Below are positions 37,051-49,330 of a stretch of 64,000 nucleotides of DNA, piece by piece. The notes beneath the pieces are model-generated. The model saw only the letters and a program-made list of their open reading frames with translations, searched no databases and was not told the origin of the DNA. The first letter of the stretch is position 1. Every line of letters starts with the position of its first letter. Source of the DNA: Aphelocoma coerulescens (lineage: Eukaryota > Chordata > Aves > Passeriformes > Corvidae); NCBI RefSeq assembly GCF_041296385.1, contig NC_091019.1, positions 13,780,531 to 13,844,530 on the forward strand. The letters run 5' to 3'. The position numbers and the translations under genes are program-made.

Positions 37051-37382
37051 TTTGAAAAATCGTATTGATTTAGAAAACAAACCAGTGCTGGACTGTTCTT
37101 CCCTTTCCTGCCTGAAGTTCCCACCTGGACCTGGTGGTTGCAGGAGTTAGGAGTGCTTGGGAGCAGATGTGGGTGCTCAGGTTTGTGGGATGAGCGATTT
37201 GTTGTGTTTTCCATGGAAATAGAGCAAGGATTGACTGACTTTTTTCCAGCTGCTCTTGACAGCTGCTGTCAGTGGCATATTTGAGTCTGCTGTTCAGGCA
37301 GGGCAGGTGGTGGTGGCAGATCGTGTCTCAGCTAGGGTTTAGGAACCCTGAAAGAAGCATTTGGGAGTGTTGCTTTGGAAAA

Positions 37383-37441
37383 GCATCTTGCTTGGAGCGC
37401 TGTCTGCCATCAGCGCATCTTGCTTGGAGCGCTGTCTGCCA
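37383..37441 (+). repeat. 32-bp tandem duplication
   Basis: 'gcatcttgcttggagcgctg' plus 'tctgcca' occurs at 37383 and again at 37415. The 27-base core is identical in both copies. Confidence 0.9.
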
Positions 37442-40400
37442 GCAACTTCTGCCATCGGAGTGTCCTGGCCCCGTGGCACCAAGTGCCACACACACCCTGA
37501 GGACAGGTCCAATAGCTGAGCCGTCTACACAGACATCCTAAGTGGCCAGGAGGATTCCAAGTGGGAGAAGAGCAGACAAGAGTCAAATAACCTGCTTGAG
37601 GAGCAGCGAGGAGCAGGATAATGGGATCGGGAGTACCTGATGGGAATGTCTGCAGCCACGCGCAGGTGAGAGCTGTCCAGGGGTGCTCCCAGCCGGTGAC
37701 AGGGCCTGGGGGGTGAGGCTGAAGGCACAGGCAGCTGCAGGGTCACTGCAGGGGCTCCTGCACACTCATCCTCAGGGGAAACAGCTCCCGTGGCCCTGGG
37801 TGGTGACACAGCCATTCCCACACAGTCCTGAGCCGTGGCTCCTCTGGAGCTGTCCCATGGTCTCCGCCTTGGCTTTCATGATTTCCACTCCCTGTTGAGA
37901 TGTTCTGCTGCTTCCTGGGGCTGTGGCCCTTGCACACCTGGGGAGGGAGGGGATGAGTTCTGGGAATAAAATGGGCAGAAGGAAAGAGTAGTGTCTAACG
38001 TGGAATTGTCTCCTAATTACAGAGAAGGGAGCGAGGGGCATGTGTGGTTTGTGGGGTGAGTGCAGATGAGGTGGGCATAGTGGAACTGCATCCATAACCC
38101 ACTTTGGACCCTGGCTGCATCCAGAATTTGCAGCATTTTTCACTTCCAGGTCACCTTGAGCAGGAGATTCTGAGATGGTCCCATTGGATGAGCTGGGGCT
38201 GCTCAGTCCCTGTCCCCTTGCAGCCCTGCCAGCATCACACTTATTCTTAAATTCCTGATAAGATTTCTTCCTAGGATTAGGGATTTTCCTAGAGGATCTT
38301 TGCATTTTGCTTCCTGCTCCCAACGTTGTCAGCACAGCTCCTCGCAGGGAGCTGCCAGAAGCACAGACCTGGAGAAGCAGATCAAACCAAGAGAATTCCT
38401 GAAAAAGGAAACCACAGTGATGAAGTGAATGCAACTGGGAATTTTCCTCCCAAGGGGAGGAAGGAGCTCATCCAGGGAGCATGTACATTTATGAGCTGGT
38501 GTGCGGTCACTGAGCATGATACTCCTGGCCCCCTGGCCTGGGATTTCTGCTGAAGAACTAATTTGACATTTTCCAGTTGGATTTAATGCGACTTGGTTAC
38601 TTGGAGCCATCGGTGATGTGGGTGCCAGAAATGCAACAGAAACTTGCCCCCTGTGCGTGACCCACAGCCAGCTCCAGTGCTCATCTGGGTGTGGATGCTC
38701 CCTCAGAGAGGTCCCTTGGAAAGACAACCAAGCATCCCTGCTCTTCCTGCATGGCGAGCATCACCAAAAGGATAATCTGTGGCACGCTGAAAAGTTGGGA
38801 TTAATGTCAAACAAAATTGGATTTACTGTTGAAATCTGCTACCCGAGGGAGGCGTGTGGAGCTGTATCCGGCTCTCCTGGATCTGACATTCAGCAAACTG
38901 CTCTTGTACCATGACTGATGCTGCCAGGAATGTTCTGTTGCCACCCTGGCAGAGTCCTTTTGGCCACAGGTTGTCCTTGGAGTCCCCCATGTGTCAAGAA
39001 GGTGTGGGCTCACCAGCTGGGAAGTATGAGGTGTGTGGCCACTGGAATCCTGCCTGGCTTCAGCCAGATGGGCATCCCCTGGCAGGTCTTGATGACCAGC
39101 AGTGATCCAGGTATCTGGCAGAGCCAACCTTCTGTATCCCATTTCCCTCAGTTCCATGTGCGCTGTCTGAAGGTGAGAGAGTCTTGTGGCAACTGCAGGG
39201 AGAAAGAGGCACTTGGGGCGCTAGGAAGGAGCTCTTGGGGCTGTGGGCACTTCCAGAGGCTTTGGATAAGATTTGGGCACCAGGATGAGCACGCTGAGAG
39301 GGTGGGAGATGTTGAAAAGTGCATCCTGACCTTTGGGAATTAACCCTTTGGGAGGCACAGTACTGTCCTGCAGATTCAGGGATGCTGGTGTGGCTCTTTG
39401 TTCCACTTGGGAGCAGCTCTTTTTTCCAGGGAAAGTGCTAGCTGGTCTCCTGGTGCTGCTGTAGGAGCCTTCTTGGGGCTTCCCCACCTCACTCCCCACA
39501 TGTCCCAGCCAAGCAGATCCACAGAAGCATCCAGGACTGGCTGAAGTGTCTTCCCACCTGGAGTGAAAGGCACGATCTCCTGCTTGCATTTAACTGCTGC
39601 TTTAATGCCACTAATTATAATTGGCTGTACTTGTGCCAAACTCCCTGTGAGCCCAGAGACGGGAGAAGTTGGGACTGTCACATGAACGTGACGGAGCGCT
39701 CCAGCACCCGCCCAGCTCCATCCCTGCTGATGGAGGAGCCGTGCAGGGGCTGGGGGTGGGGGTGGTGGTCCCATCGCTGGTGGCAGGACCAGCCCTCGCA
39801 GGGTTGGTGCTGCACAGGGAGAAGGGATACACGTCCCCTTAACCTGGTGGCTCCAGGGACCTGAGCGTGGGCAATTCCCTGTTTCACTGTGCCCTTCTCA
39901 CCCCATCCATATGGGAATAACACTTGGCTCACCAGGCTGGGGGCTTGAGGGGAGATAATGGATAACTGCTCGCTAATCCCTGTGTGCCAACGTTGGCTCT
40001 GCTGCTCCGTGCTGCTCCAAGTGCTGCAGTGGCAGCACAGGGAGCCCTCAGCTCCATTGGCATAGGCTCCATCCATGGGAAAGCAGCCACAGCCTTGCAG
40101 AGCCACTCTTGGAATGGCTCCTGCACTGCCTGTGTCACTTGAAGCTGAATAAAAATGAAGTTGAGCTTTTCATGTTCTTCTCCAGCTGCTGCTTCTGCTG
40201 TGGCTGCATCCCTGTGCCCAAAACCTCAGGGTCCTGGAGCAGCAGTGCATGGGGCTGTTTTTCTGGAAACATCAAGCTGGACATTCCTGGAGGCTCTTTT
40301 CTGCAGTAAAGCCCTTGGCAAAAAGGTAATTCCCATCTGGCCCTCGGGAAGGGAGCTGTGCTGAGGGGCCACATGGGGACCAGCCAGGACTGTACTGCTC

Positions 40401-43255
40401 CAGCCTCCTGCAAAACCCCAAAATCCAGCTAAATTACCCCTTTATACATGAATTTTCCTTAAATTCCAAGCACCAGCCTGGAATATGTTGAGAGCTCTGC
40501 AGGGCCACTGGGAGCGGCGCAGGGCAGTGTGAGAGACTGAGGCCAAAAGTAGGAAAAGAAGAAAAATAATGAGCCCAAAAATCAGGGAAACAGAGGAGGA
40601 ATCAGGTGAGCACTGCCAGGTGAGCTGGGAAAGGCATCTGGCCTCTATCCATGCATTCCATATGGGATGGGACTCACTGGAGCGCTGTGAAGTTGCAGCA
40701 CAGTGCTCAGTGCTGGCCTTGGGGTTGTAATTATTAGTGGGAGATGGTGATTAATAATTGGAGGTGGTATAAAGGGGATACCTGAACTGGGATGAAGCTG
40801 AGGAGCTGGCATGGAGCGAGGGGTCTCTTGGAGTGCAGCGTTGCCATAGGGATCCGACAGCTTCTCCGTCAGAGCCTCCGGCGAGAGCAGTTAATCCATT
40901 TTTAAGAGGAAAGGATATTTAATAAAGGGAACCATTTAAACTGGATTTACAAGGCACACTGAATGGAGGCCCCATTTATTCCGTGACTTCATATTTAATT
41001 TTAATATCTCTATAAACCTCTCCAGAGTGTTCTGCACAAACAAGCCGGAGCCGGAGCGGTTCGACCGCCCAGTGGTTCTTAAAAGCAAATCAATTTAACA
41101 GGGCTGGAAAAAACCTGCCTCTCCAGGAATATTCTTCCGCTCTCAGAAGGAGCACCAGAATAGCTGTATTAGAAAACAACAAGCAAGCTGTTCTGATGGA
41201 GAGGGATTTTTGAAAGAATATGGTGCAAAGCAGGGTTGGGAGCCTCCACAGCGAGCCAGGTTGTTGGGAATTTGTTTTGTTGCTCTGTTTTCTCTGCACT
41301 CATAAATAATGTAATTAATAATCATGTAACTACATCAATAATCCAGCTTTTTTTGTAGCCATGCTCACTGCTGTTCCCGTGCTGCTGCCTGAGCAGGGAT
41401 GCGGTGACTGTACAAAGTCCGTAGGAAAGCTGGGATACAGACGATGGCACCTGGCAGCATTTAGCACTCCGTAAATGAGAAAAGCAAAGCAAGGCAGCCA
41501 GATTTCCCACGAGGAAGCAGTTTATGACTGTTCCCAGAGCATTTCTGCTTCCCGCACTGGGAATGTCGTGGTTTTGGAAGAATTAAGTTCTCTAGGAAGA
41601 GCTGGTGAGAAAACTCCCTTCTTCCTCTGCAGCAGGTAAACTCTCCTGCTCCTCAGTGCCTGGCTCAGGGCACAGAGCAAATTCCTTTGGGTTTCCTTTG
41701 TTCCTGGAACATCTCATTTTTATTTCTTTTTAATACGTAGAGATTGTGCCGCACGAAGCTGGCTCCAGTTTCTCCTCCATCTTTTAGGTGGTCCCTGAAC
41801 CCAGATTTAAGGAGCAGAGCAGGTGCCCCTGGCCAGTCAGCCCATGCAGTGGTTTGTGCTCTCAGATCACAAAATGTTCCCTCACGTCCACTTAATCCCT
41901 TTCTCCTCTCTTTTTCCTTCTGCACAAATGATCCCCCTAGCAGGAAACAGCATTCTCTGCTGTCCTGGGCCATGGAGATGGATTTCTCAAGGAGCGGACT
42001 CTGGACTGCTCAGAAGCTCAGAGGGTGACTTAGCAATCAGCTGTTTCTCCCTGTCCCAGGCTGGGGGATGTTTCTCCCTATCACAGCCAAAGATCCACGA
42101 GTGGGATTGGATTCGTAGCACATCAGATAATTAGTTTTTAAAAAGGGAATTATATGGCATGTTAACAAGCACAGCTGGGTTTTGTTCTCACCTCCCCATG
42201 AGATGAAAGCTGGGACTCCCTGTGAGAATTTATTTCCCCATGGGATCTCCATCTCAGGAACATGATGTCCCAAAAGCAGCCCCAGAGATGCGTGTGGGTG
42301 TGGAAACTTGGATCCAGGCAGGCAGCAGCCCTCCATTTCCAAGGGCAGACCCCTTGCTCCCAACACATATTTTTCCTAATATTTGAGCAAATTTTCTTGT
42401 AATTTAACTTTCTTAATTAGTTTTCTTCTAAAATCTGTAAATAATGCAACTTTTTTTTTATGGATTGGGGGGGGGGACCCTTTTCATCACTCTTTAACAG
42501 AAAGCCTCAGTCTTCCATGGTCTAGAGCAAGAGGAGGCACAAACTGACTGATTTGTTTCTTTCTTCCTGATGTTTATTTTAAATTAATCCTGTTGGGACA
42601 GATGTCGGACCAGAATTCTTGCTGGAGTCGCTTCTGTTCTTTGATCTAATTAACAATGGCTCGTGTTTTATAATAACTCATTTTTCTAATAATTAATTTT
42701 TCATGAGGGATGGGATTCACTTACTCTTTGCGTTTCCCTAGATCCTGAGTTTCCTCCCTCATTTTTCTTCCCTTCAATGCTCATTTTCCAAACCACCTTG
42801 ATGCTGATATATTTCAGGCTTGAAAACACTGGAAACAACTTTCCAAATATGCTGCATTTAGAGAAAATTTCAGATTAATTGTACATGTTTATTCATTAAA
42901 AGAACCAGTGGGATCCTGCTGTGCACACAGGGAATTTAACATGGAAAAACAAATGGAGTGTGTGTATCAGTAATAATAAAATAGGAATGATGCTGCCATG
43001 ATTCATTGACCCAGGATTTCCTACTGGAATTTACAGTGGGCTTGGTGATAAACTCTCAGACTTTCCTTGGGAAGTGCCTCTGGAATACTCTGGAAAATGC
43101 TTTTAGGGATTACACAGCAATTTAAATAACATGATGCCTAGGATGGCCTGAAGGCGCAAAACTTCCCATTCCTATAAAATCCAGGTTATGAATGGAAAAC
43201 CATATCTAGAAGAACAAGAAAAAGATCGGAATATTGAGAAGTTTTCCCCAGTACC

Positions 43256-43321
43256 ACAGCTGAAGATTGGACCTGATGATCTTGGAGGCCTTTTCCAAAC
43301 TAAATGCTTCTAGGATTCTGC
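43256..43321 (+). mobile_element. Short CR1 LINE 3' end
   Basis: Only the terminal 65 bases of a CR1 remain: 'ttggacctgatgatcttgga', 'ggccttttccaaactaaatg' and 'cttctaggattctgcg'. Confidence 0.75.
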
Positions 43322-46300
43322 GAGTCAGCCAGCCTGGACTCCACACAGATGGCACCATTCCTCCGACGTCTGACTGTCCCCCCCAGGATAAATTTGTCCC
43401 TCTTTCCAGCCAGATCCCCTCTCGTTCGACTTATCCTCAAAACTTGCCAGCACCCATCCACCACCACTCTCCAATATTCCCGTCAAATTTTCCTGGGGCA
43501 AAGCATGTCCTTCACGGGCCATTATCACTCCTGGCACACGGAACGATGTTACAAACCTAAACAGGGTACAGTCAAATGGGTCCTTATCTGTCCCTTTCTG
43601 GGTTTTTTTGCCTTGGTGTCAGGGGTGAGATGCTGCAGGTTTTGGAGGTGTTGGAGCAGATTCAGTCCTCGTCCTGCTGCCTGTGAAACCACAAAAACAT
43701 TAATTGCCTACAAATTCCAGCAGGAACTTCACGCACACAGTCACGACTTCATTACAGCCCCGCAGGAGCCGCCTGGGAGCCTCGGGAAACTCCGTGTAAA
43801 GAGCAGTGGATAGACCTGGAATGAGTTAAGAGACTTGGAGACTCTCCTGCGACACAGGTTTGGGAACTGTGTTGGATTTAATGTGTGTTTGTACAGAGCG
43901 CTGGTGGTAAAACCCCGGCTGGCTGCGACTCCGAGAATGTCTGTGTGTGCATCCAGCAGCCCTGGGCTCGGAGGGATCAGAGGGATCAGAGATGGGTCAG
44001 CGGGAGGATAAAGGGTACAACAAGGGAGTTGTGGTTGTTACTGACTTAAAATTGGATGCGCCCAGCCTGGCAATGGGCTTTGCATGTCAACCTGATTTTT
44101 GGGGGTGGAAGATCTGGGAGTTCTTCTCCTGAATAACCGGGAGAGCTCTGCCTGAGCCGCAGTCCCCGAGCGCTGTCCCCGTTGCGCTGGCGCCTGCGGT
44201 ATTCCTGACCTCGCTCCGACCTCCGGCCCAGCTGGAGCGTGTGGAGTGTGTGACAGCTCTGCGCTGCTCGGGAGCGTGTAGCCCGGGGGGATGTGTATCC
44301 ATACAGTGTCTGCCAGCCCTGCTGGCTGCCTGCCCCGCAGCCTCCGCTCCCGGCCCGCTGTCTGTGCCATCCCCGGGGACCGGGATGCGCTCCGGCTCTC
44401 TCCCTGCGTCCGCACCCCAGATCCAAGGGGGAAGAGCTGGCACGGCCTCTGCTGAGCAAGCGGTGCCTGGTGGTTCTCCTGGCATTAAGGAGCTGAACCT
44501 CCCGGGATGGCTTCATTCAGGAGCGATCCCACAATCGTGCCCAGCAGAGCAGAGAGAGCAGAACGGAGCTCGGAATTAAGGCACTGAGCTCAGAGCAAAA
44601 TCTTTGCAAGTCCAGCCAACTGCATATCAATGAATTTATAACCAGATCCTTCAGCACAAAGTTTTCCTTGAAAACAGTGATTTTTGTGTTTGACCATCTC
44701 CTCAGAATTACTTTGTGTATTCATCCAGAGTGTTTGACTTTGTTTAAAAAGGCTTTTTTCCCCAGAGATAAGAAACTCCGCCTCAGTAGTGAGCTGATTG
44801 TGGAGCGGCTTCTGTGCTTATCCCCTTGGATAAGAGGCTTTATTATACCAAATTACGGGATAATCTCTGGACACGCAGCCACAGCATCGGATCTCTCCTC
44901 CTTTGCTTGTTTCACTTTTTGATCTAGAGCTGCTCAAACCAATTCAGGGGGTCTCCTCTGATTGGAATCACCGTCCTGTTTCTTGTCTAGGAAGCTGGCA
45001 TCGGCCCAAACTGATGTTTTTTCAAGAAACGTTCTTTTTCTTGCCCAGCTTTTCCAGAGGCCTCCCCCATTTGTCCTTTTTGCAGTTTTTCAGACCAAAA
45101 TAAATATCTGATCTCACCCGAAAGGCCAGCAGAGCCTTGGCAGGGCATTTGTGATGACATCAGTGCCCAGCCTCACTCCGAGCTGGAAGGACAGGAGCGT
45201 CCCTCAGTCTTTCTCTCCATCCCCTCTGGGACCTGGCCTTTTCCTTGTCACACTGATACATATTCCTGATTTCTGACAGCCAAGGTGAGTTCTGCAGCCT
45301 TCCTTAAACTTGTGTGTGCATAAATGCTGCTGGGAGACTGGCTCAGTGTAATGCAGTTGATATTATAATGTAATATTTTATTAATAATGTTTTAATGTTT
45401 TTCTGCTCATGTGAGTAAACTTTGAGGAAAAGGCATAGAGATTTACTGCTCCACCCAGGGTGGAGACTGTGGTGTTCTTAATCTGAATATTGGGGTTTGG
45501 AGGCACCTTGAAGAGGGTGTTACAAAAATCTTTTTATACCTGGAAATGGGAATTTTAGGGATGAGGCTGCTGCACCAGCCCCTGGTAATAGATCACGCTG
45601 AGGCCTGGCAGGGCATTTCCCTGGGAAGGGCTGTGTGGGTTTCCCTTCTCCCACAGAAGAGAGAACCAAACCCTTCCATCATTGCAGTGTGTTGTATAAA
45701 CTCGTAGGCAAACCACAGCAGCCTGAAGTTTGGTTTCCTCAGTGACATTTTATTTGCTAAATGTGCTCTTTCTGAAGAGATGGATCTGTCTGGGAAATAT
45801 ATTCCCATAATTTTGCACATTCTGAACGTGAGGCGGCTTTTAACTGCTTTGGAAATCAAATCACTGCTCAGTCTGGGTGTTAATTAGGCATATTGAGTGT
45901 AACCACAATTAACTTTCCTTGGTGACACAGGGTTTAGCCCTGCAAACCAGCCCCTGAATCCTGTATTTGCTTGGCTGTGCTGTTCCTATAGAGACTCTGC
46001 ATCCTACCCCATACCTGTGCTCTTCAGACCAGTCCTTAAATCCAAGTTTCCTTTGAAAAATAGCCCCACTGACCTCGTGGGCAGTTTCCTGCTTCTCTGT
46101 ATTTCCACTGGGCTATCCTATGTAACTGCTCCTGACCTAGAGATATTAGTGGGGAATAGGAACACAAAGGGATGAGCGGTGCCAGGCTAACACACCTTCG
46201 AAGAAATAAAAATTCTTCTTGGCCGCTTTGGAATTTGCTGCAATCAGGCTTTTTCTCCAGGAGGAGGGATTGATTTTTGTCTCGGTGACACAGATTATAT

Positions 46301-46847
46301 ATGTTGGCACGGCTTCAGTTTGGGCTGGTGTTGAGATCAGATCAGGACCTGCCCTCTGAAATGAGAGCAGGAATCTGATAACACCTCGTGTGTGCAGCTT
46401 TGCTGGTGGCAGGGTCGGATATCGGTCTCTTCCGAGAGTTAATGCTGTATTTACATCCAAATAAAACCGGGAAATGTGCAATAATCTAGCTGCAGGCTCT
46501 CGCGCTGTGCTCCAAGTGCTTTGTCTGCCTTGGCTGACAAAACGCTCTTGGCTCCTGATCAAAGGAAAGTAAGTGGAAGCTGGTTTTCTCTTGATGTTAA
46601 GAAAGCTCCTGACAGAGAGTCCCTGCAAGGCTGTTAAGAGACCAGGCCCCGTGGTAGGCTAAGAAAATTCATTGAAGGAAAATGCGAAGAACAATGGCAG
46701 CGTGGAATGATTTCGGAAAGGGCTGTGTGAGCAAATGGCATCCTGATGGCTGGGTGAGTGCCGCAGGCATCGAAGGGATGGCCTGAAGCAGCAAGTCAGC
46801 AGCTGGGGTCATTCACAGAGGTGGTATTGGGGAAATGCCTGCGAAGT

Positions 46848-46893
46848 TTTGGCAAATCCCGCCCTCTGGCTCTCTTTGGCAAATCCCGCCCTC
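46848..46893 (+). repeat. 27-bp tandem duplication
   Basis: 'tttggcaaatcccgccctc' is found at 46848-46866 and, identical, at 46875-46893. The repeated GGCAAATCCCGCC part resembles an E2F-type site (TTTSSCGC-like), so the duplication doubles that element about 1.35 kb upstream of CHST14. Confidence 0.8.
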
Positions 46894-47254
46894 CTCGGCT
46901 CAGCAGGTAGCCGGTGCCTGCTCCTCCTCCAGGTGCTAAACCTGTGCTGGAATGATAGAATTATAGAATTATATAAAGTGGGGCACAATGCCTAATTATG
47001 GGTAGTTTGGCCTGGTATTGCAAAAACTATCTGTTACCACTGCACAAGGCCATGGAAGTGCTGGGATGTGAACTGTGCTGCCAGCAGTGCCCAGAATCTC
47101 GGAGCAAACCTGGTGGGCTGTTTGAAATCATATTTAAATGTATTTTGGGATGAGGGCAGTGTGAAGTGTTGCTCAGGCCTATGCCTGACTGACATCCTGA
47201 TGTGCCAGGGTGCTGGTGGCGATCATGGATGGCTCTGGACTCACTCCAGAGGGA

Positions 47255-47668
47255 TGATCACTGGGAGTAAGTCCTATGAGGAGTGACCGAGGGAGCTGGG
47301 GGGCTCAGCATGGAGAAGAGGAAGCTGAGGGGGACAGTCTTGCTCTCCACAACTCCCTGACAGGAAGGTGTGGCCAAGTCGGTGTCGGGCTCTGCTCCCA
47401 GGGAACGAGGGACAGGAGAGGAAATGACCTCAAGTTGCACCAGGGGAGGGTCAGGTTGGACATCAAGAGGAAGTTTTTCCTGTAAAGGGTTGTCAGGCAT
47501 CAGAAGGGGCTGCCCGGGGAGGTGGTGGAGTGCCCCTCCCTGCAGGTGCTCAAGGAAGGGCTGGATGTGGCACTCAGTGCTCTGGGCTGGGTGAGAACAC
47601 AGGAATCAGTCACAGGTTGGACTCGATGGTCTGGGGGGTCTTTTCTAACCTGAATGATTCTGTGACTA
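47255..47668 (+). mobile_element. CR1 LINE 3' end, copy A upstream of CHST14
   Basis: Sense CR1: 'gtcctatgaggagtgaccga', 'gagaagaggaagctgagggg', 'gggttgtcaggcatcagaag', 'ggttggactcgatggtctgg' and the octamer tail 'gaatgattctgtgac'. It is close to the subfamily of the copy at 4050. Confidence 0.93.
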
Positions 47669-48095
47669 GAGGGCTGGAACAGCTTTGCTCTGGAGACAGG
47701 CTGGGAGAGCAGGGGGTTTTCAGCCTGGAGAAAATTCCAGGGTAACCTTAGAGCTATTTCTAGTGCCTAAAGGGGCTTCAAGAGAGCTGGAGAGGGACTT
47801 CGGACAAGGGATGGAGGGACAGGACAAGGGGGAACGGCTTCCCACTGGCAGAGGGCAGGGTTAGATAGGAGATTGGGAAAAAATTCTTCCCTGCGAGGGT
47901 GGTGAGGCCCTGGCACAGGATGCCCAGAGAAATTGTGGCTGCCCCATCACTGGAAGGGTTTAAAGCCCTGTTGGACGGGGCTTGGAGCAACCTGGGCTGG
48001 TGGAAGGTGTCGCTGCCCATGGCAAGGGCTGGCACTGGATGGGCCCTGAGGTGCCCTCCACCCCCGCTACTCGGTTCCCCCGTGACTCCGCTGTC
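47669..48095 (+). mobile_element. CR1 LINE 3' end, copy B, running into the CHST14 promoter
   Basis: Starts directly after copy A with 'agagggctggaacagctttg' and continues through 'ttcagcctggagaaaattcc' and 'gaggccctggcacaggatgc' to 'ggatgggccctgaggtgcc'. The last 40 or so bases ('ctactcggttcccccgtgac') can be read as the CR1 tail with many A/T to G/C changes. The copy ends about 150 bases before the CHST14 ATG. Confidence 0.88.
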
Positions 48096-49330
48096 CCCGC
48101 CGCAGGGCCCCGGGCGGGGCGGGCTCAGTGCGGGGCGGTCCCGCCGCCTCTTCCGCCCCGCGCCGTCACCGCGCCCGCCCCGCCCCGCCGAGCCCGGACC
48201 CCCCCGCAGCCCCGGCCGAGCCGGCCCGGCCCGGGAGCCCCCGGCCATGCAGCCCCGCGGCCCCGGCCCCGCCGAGCCCCGCCGGGCGGTCCCTCCGGGC
48301 CGCAGCCGGGCGCGCTCCCGGGGCGCGGCGGGCGCGGCGCTCCTGCCCTCCATGCTGATGTTCGGCGTCATTCTGGCCTCCAGCGGGCTCCTCCTCATGA
48401 TCGAGCGCGGCATCCTCGCCCAGGTCGGGCCGCCGCCGCCGCACCCGCCCGCGGGGCCGTCCCGGCGGGACGGGCGGGACTCGCCGGCGGAACTGGAGCT
48501 GGAGGTGCTGCGGGACACGCGGAACCGCACGATCCGCGCCCTGTGCGGGCAGCGCTCGATGCCCCGCAGCGTCTGGGAGCTGCCGCCCGGGCAGCGCCGC
48601 ACGGTGCTCCGGCACCTCCTGGTCAGCGACAAGTACCGCTTCCTCTACTGCTACGTGCCCAAGGTGGCCTGCTCCAACTGGAAGCGCATCCTCAAGGTGC
48701 TGGACGGGGCGCTGGAGAGCGTGGACGTGCAGGGGAAGATGGACCACAAGAGCGACCTGGTGTTCCTGGGTGACATGAAGCCGGAGGAGATCAGCTACCG
48801 CCTGAAGCACTACTACAAGTTCATCTTCGTGCGGAACCCGATGGAGAGGCTGCTCTCGGCCTACCGGAATAAATTCGGGGAGATCAAGGAGTACCAGCAG
48901 AAGTACGGCGTGGAGATCGTCCGGCGGTACCGGAAGAACGGGGGGAACTCGGCGGGCGACGACGTGACCTTCTCCGAGTTCCTGCGGTACCTGCTGGACG
49001 AGGACGTGGAGCGCATGAACGAGCACTGGATGCCCATCTACAACCTGTGCCAGCCCTGCGCCGTCAGGTACGACTTCATCGGCTCCTATGAGCGGCTGCA
49101 CGCCGACGCCAACCACGTCCTGGAGCACATCCAGTCGCCCTCCTTCGTCCGCTTCCCGGAGCGCCAGGCCTGGTACAAGCCCGTCACGGCCGAGACGCTG
49201 CACTACTACCTGTGCAACACCCAGCGCCGGCTGATCAAAGAGCTCCTCCCGAAATACATCCTGGACTTCTCCCTCTTCGCCTACCCCCTGCCCAACATCA
49301 CCAGCGAGTTCTGCAGGCAGTGAGCTGCTC
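48060..49330 (+). promoter_or_regulatory. CHST14: CpG island spanning CHST14 promoter and coding region
   Basis: Sharp rise in CpG from about 48060, continuing through the whole coding exon. GC-box-like 'ccccgggcggggcgggctc' lies at 48110-48125. There is no TATA box. The transcription start probably lies between about 48100 and 48240, within or just after the tail of CR1 copy B. Confidence 0.75.
48247..49323 (+). CDS. CHST14: Carbohydrate sulfotransferase 14 (dermatan 4-O-sulfotransferase)
   Basis: Single-exon gene, 358 residues (human 376). The enzyme moves sulfate from PAPS to the 4-O position of GalNAc in dermatan sulfate, in the Golgi; it is a type II membrane protein of the HNK-1 sulfotransferase family. 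Visible features are a short Arg/Pro-rich cytosolic tail, a membrane anchor at about residues 31-52 ([20 protein letters not shown]), the 5'-phosphosulfate-binding '[10 protein letters not shown]' at 138-147, the 3'-phosphate-binding '[17 protein letters not shown]' at 194-210, N-glycosylation sequons at N93 and N350, and the family C-terminal '[16 protein letters not shown]'. The start was chosen by alignment with the human N-terminus and has G at -3. The frame has no stop upstream until before 47899, so the sequence alone does not exclude a longer start. GC content at third codon positions is very high, unlike BAHD1. Confidence 0.97.
   Translation: MQPRGPGPAEPRRAVPPGRSRARSRGAAGAALLPSMLMFGVILASSGLLLMIERGILAQVGPPPPHPPAGPSRRDGRDSPAELELEVLRDTRNRTIRALCGQRSMPRSVWELPPGQRRTVLRHLLVSDKYRFLYCYVPKVACSNWKRILKVLDGALESVDVQGKMDHKSDLVFLGDMKPEEISYRLKHYYKFIFVRNPMERLLSAYRNKFGEIKEYQQKYGVEIVRRYRKNGGNSAGDDVTFSEFLRYLLDEDVERMNEHWMPIYNLCQPCAVRYDFIGSYERLHADANHVLEHIQSPSFVRFPERQAWYKPVTAETLHYYLCNTQRRLIKELLPKYILDFSLFAYPLPNITSEFCRQ

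Larger units (their letters stand above)
34115..37070 (+). other. BAHD1: BAHD1 3'UTR (probable extent)
   Basis: No stop-free coding continuation or splice acceptor with homology follows the TAG at 34112. A candidate proximal poly(A) signal AATAAA lies at 34336-34341 and a distal one at 37045-37050. The region becomes A+T-rich and featureless near its end (36740-37050), as terminal UTRs often do. The exact 3' end is not fixed by sequence alone. Confidence 0.6.
37051..47250. other. Spacer between BAHD1 and CHST14
   Basis: About 10 kb without a supported gene. It holds a 32-bp duplication (37383-37441), a short CR1 tail (43256-43321), G-rich 'gctgggggtgggggtggtgg' near 39750, a poly-G run near 42467-42477 and a 27-bp duplication (46848-46893). 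A/T-rich parts at 40880-41340, 42370-43000 and 46150-46660 look like possible conserved non-coding DNA, which I cannot test here. A GC- and CpG-richer stretch at about 44150-44420 is not clearly a promoter. No open frame shows recognisable protein sequence. Confidence 0.6.

Noticed and set aside
44150..44420. GC-rich stretch that could be a promoter island
   Set aside because: CpG is only moderately raised, no exon or splice donor follows, and no gene is recognisable nearby.
46937..46975. Possible CR1 terminus ('gatagaattatagaattata')
   Set aside because: The octamer-like bases are not followed by any CR1 body, so chance A/T repetition is as likely.
47899..48246. In-frame N-terminal extension of CHST14 by 116 codons
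   Set aside because: It would translate CR1 and CpG-island sequence, and the human protein begins near the ATG at 48247.
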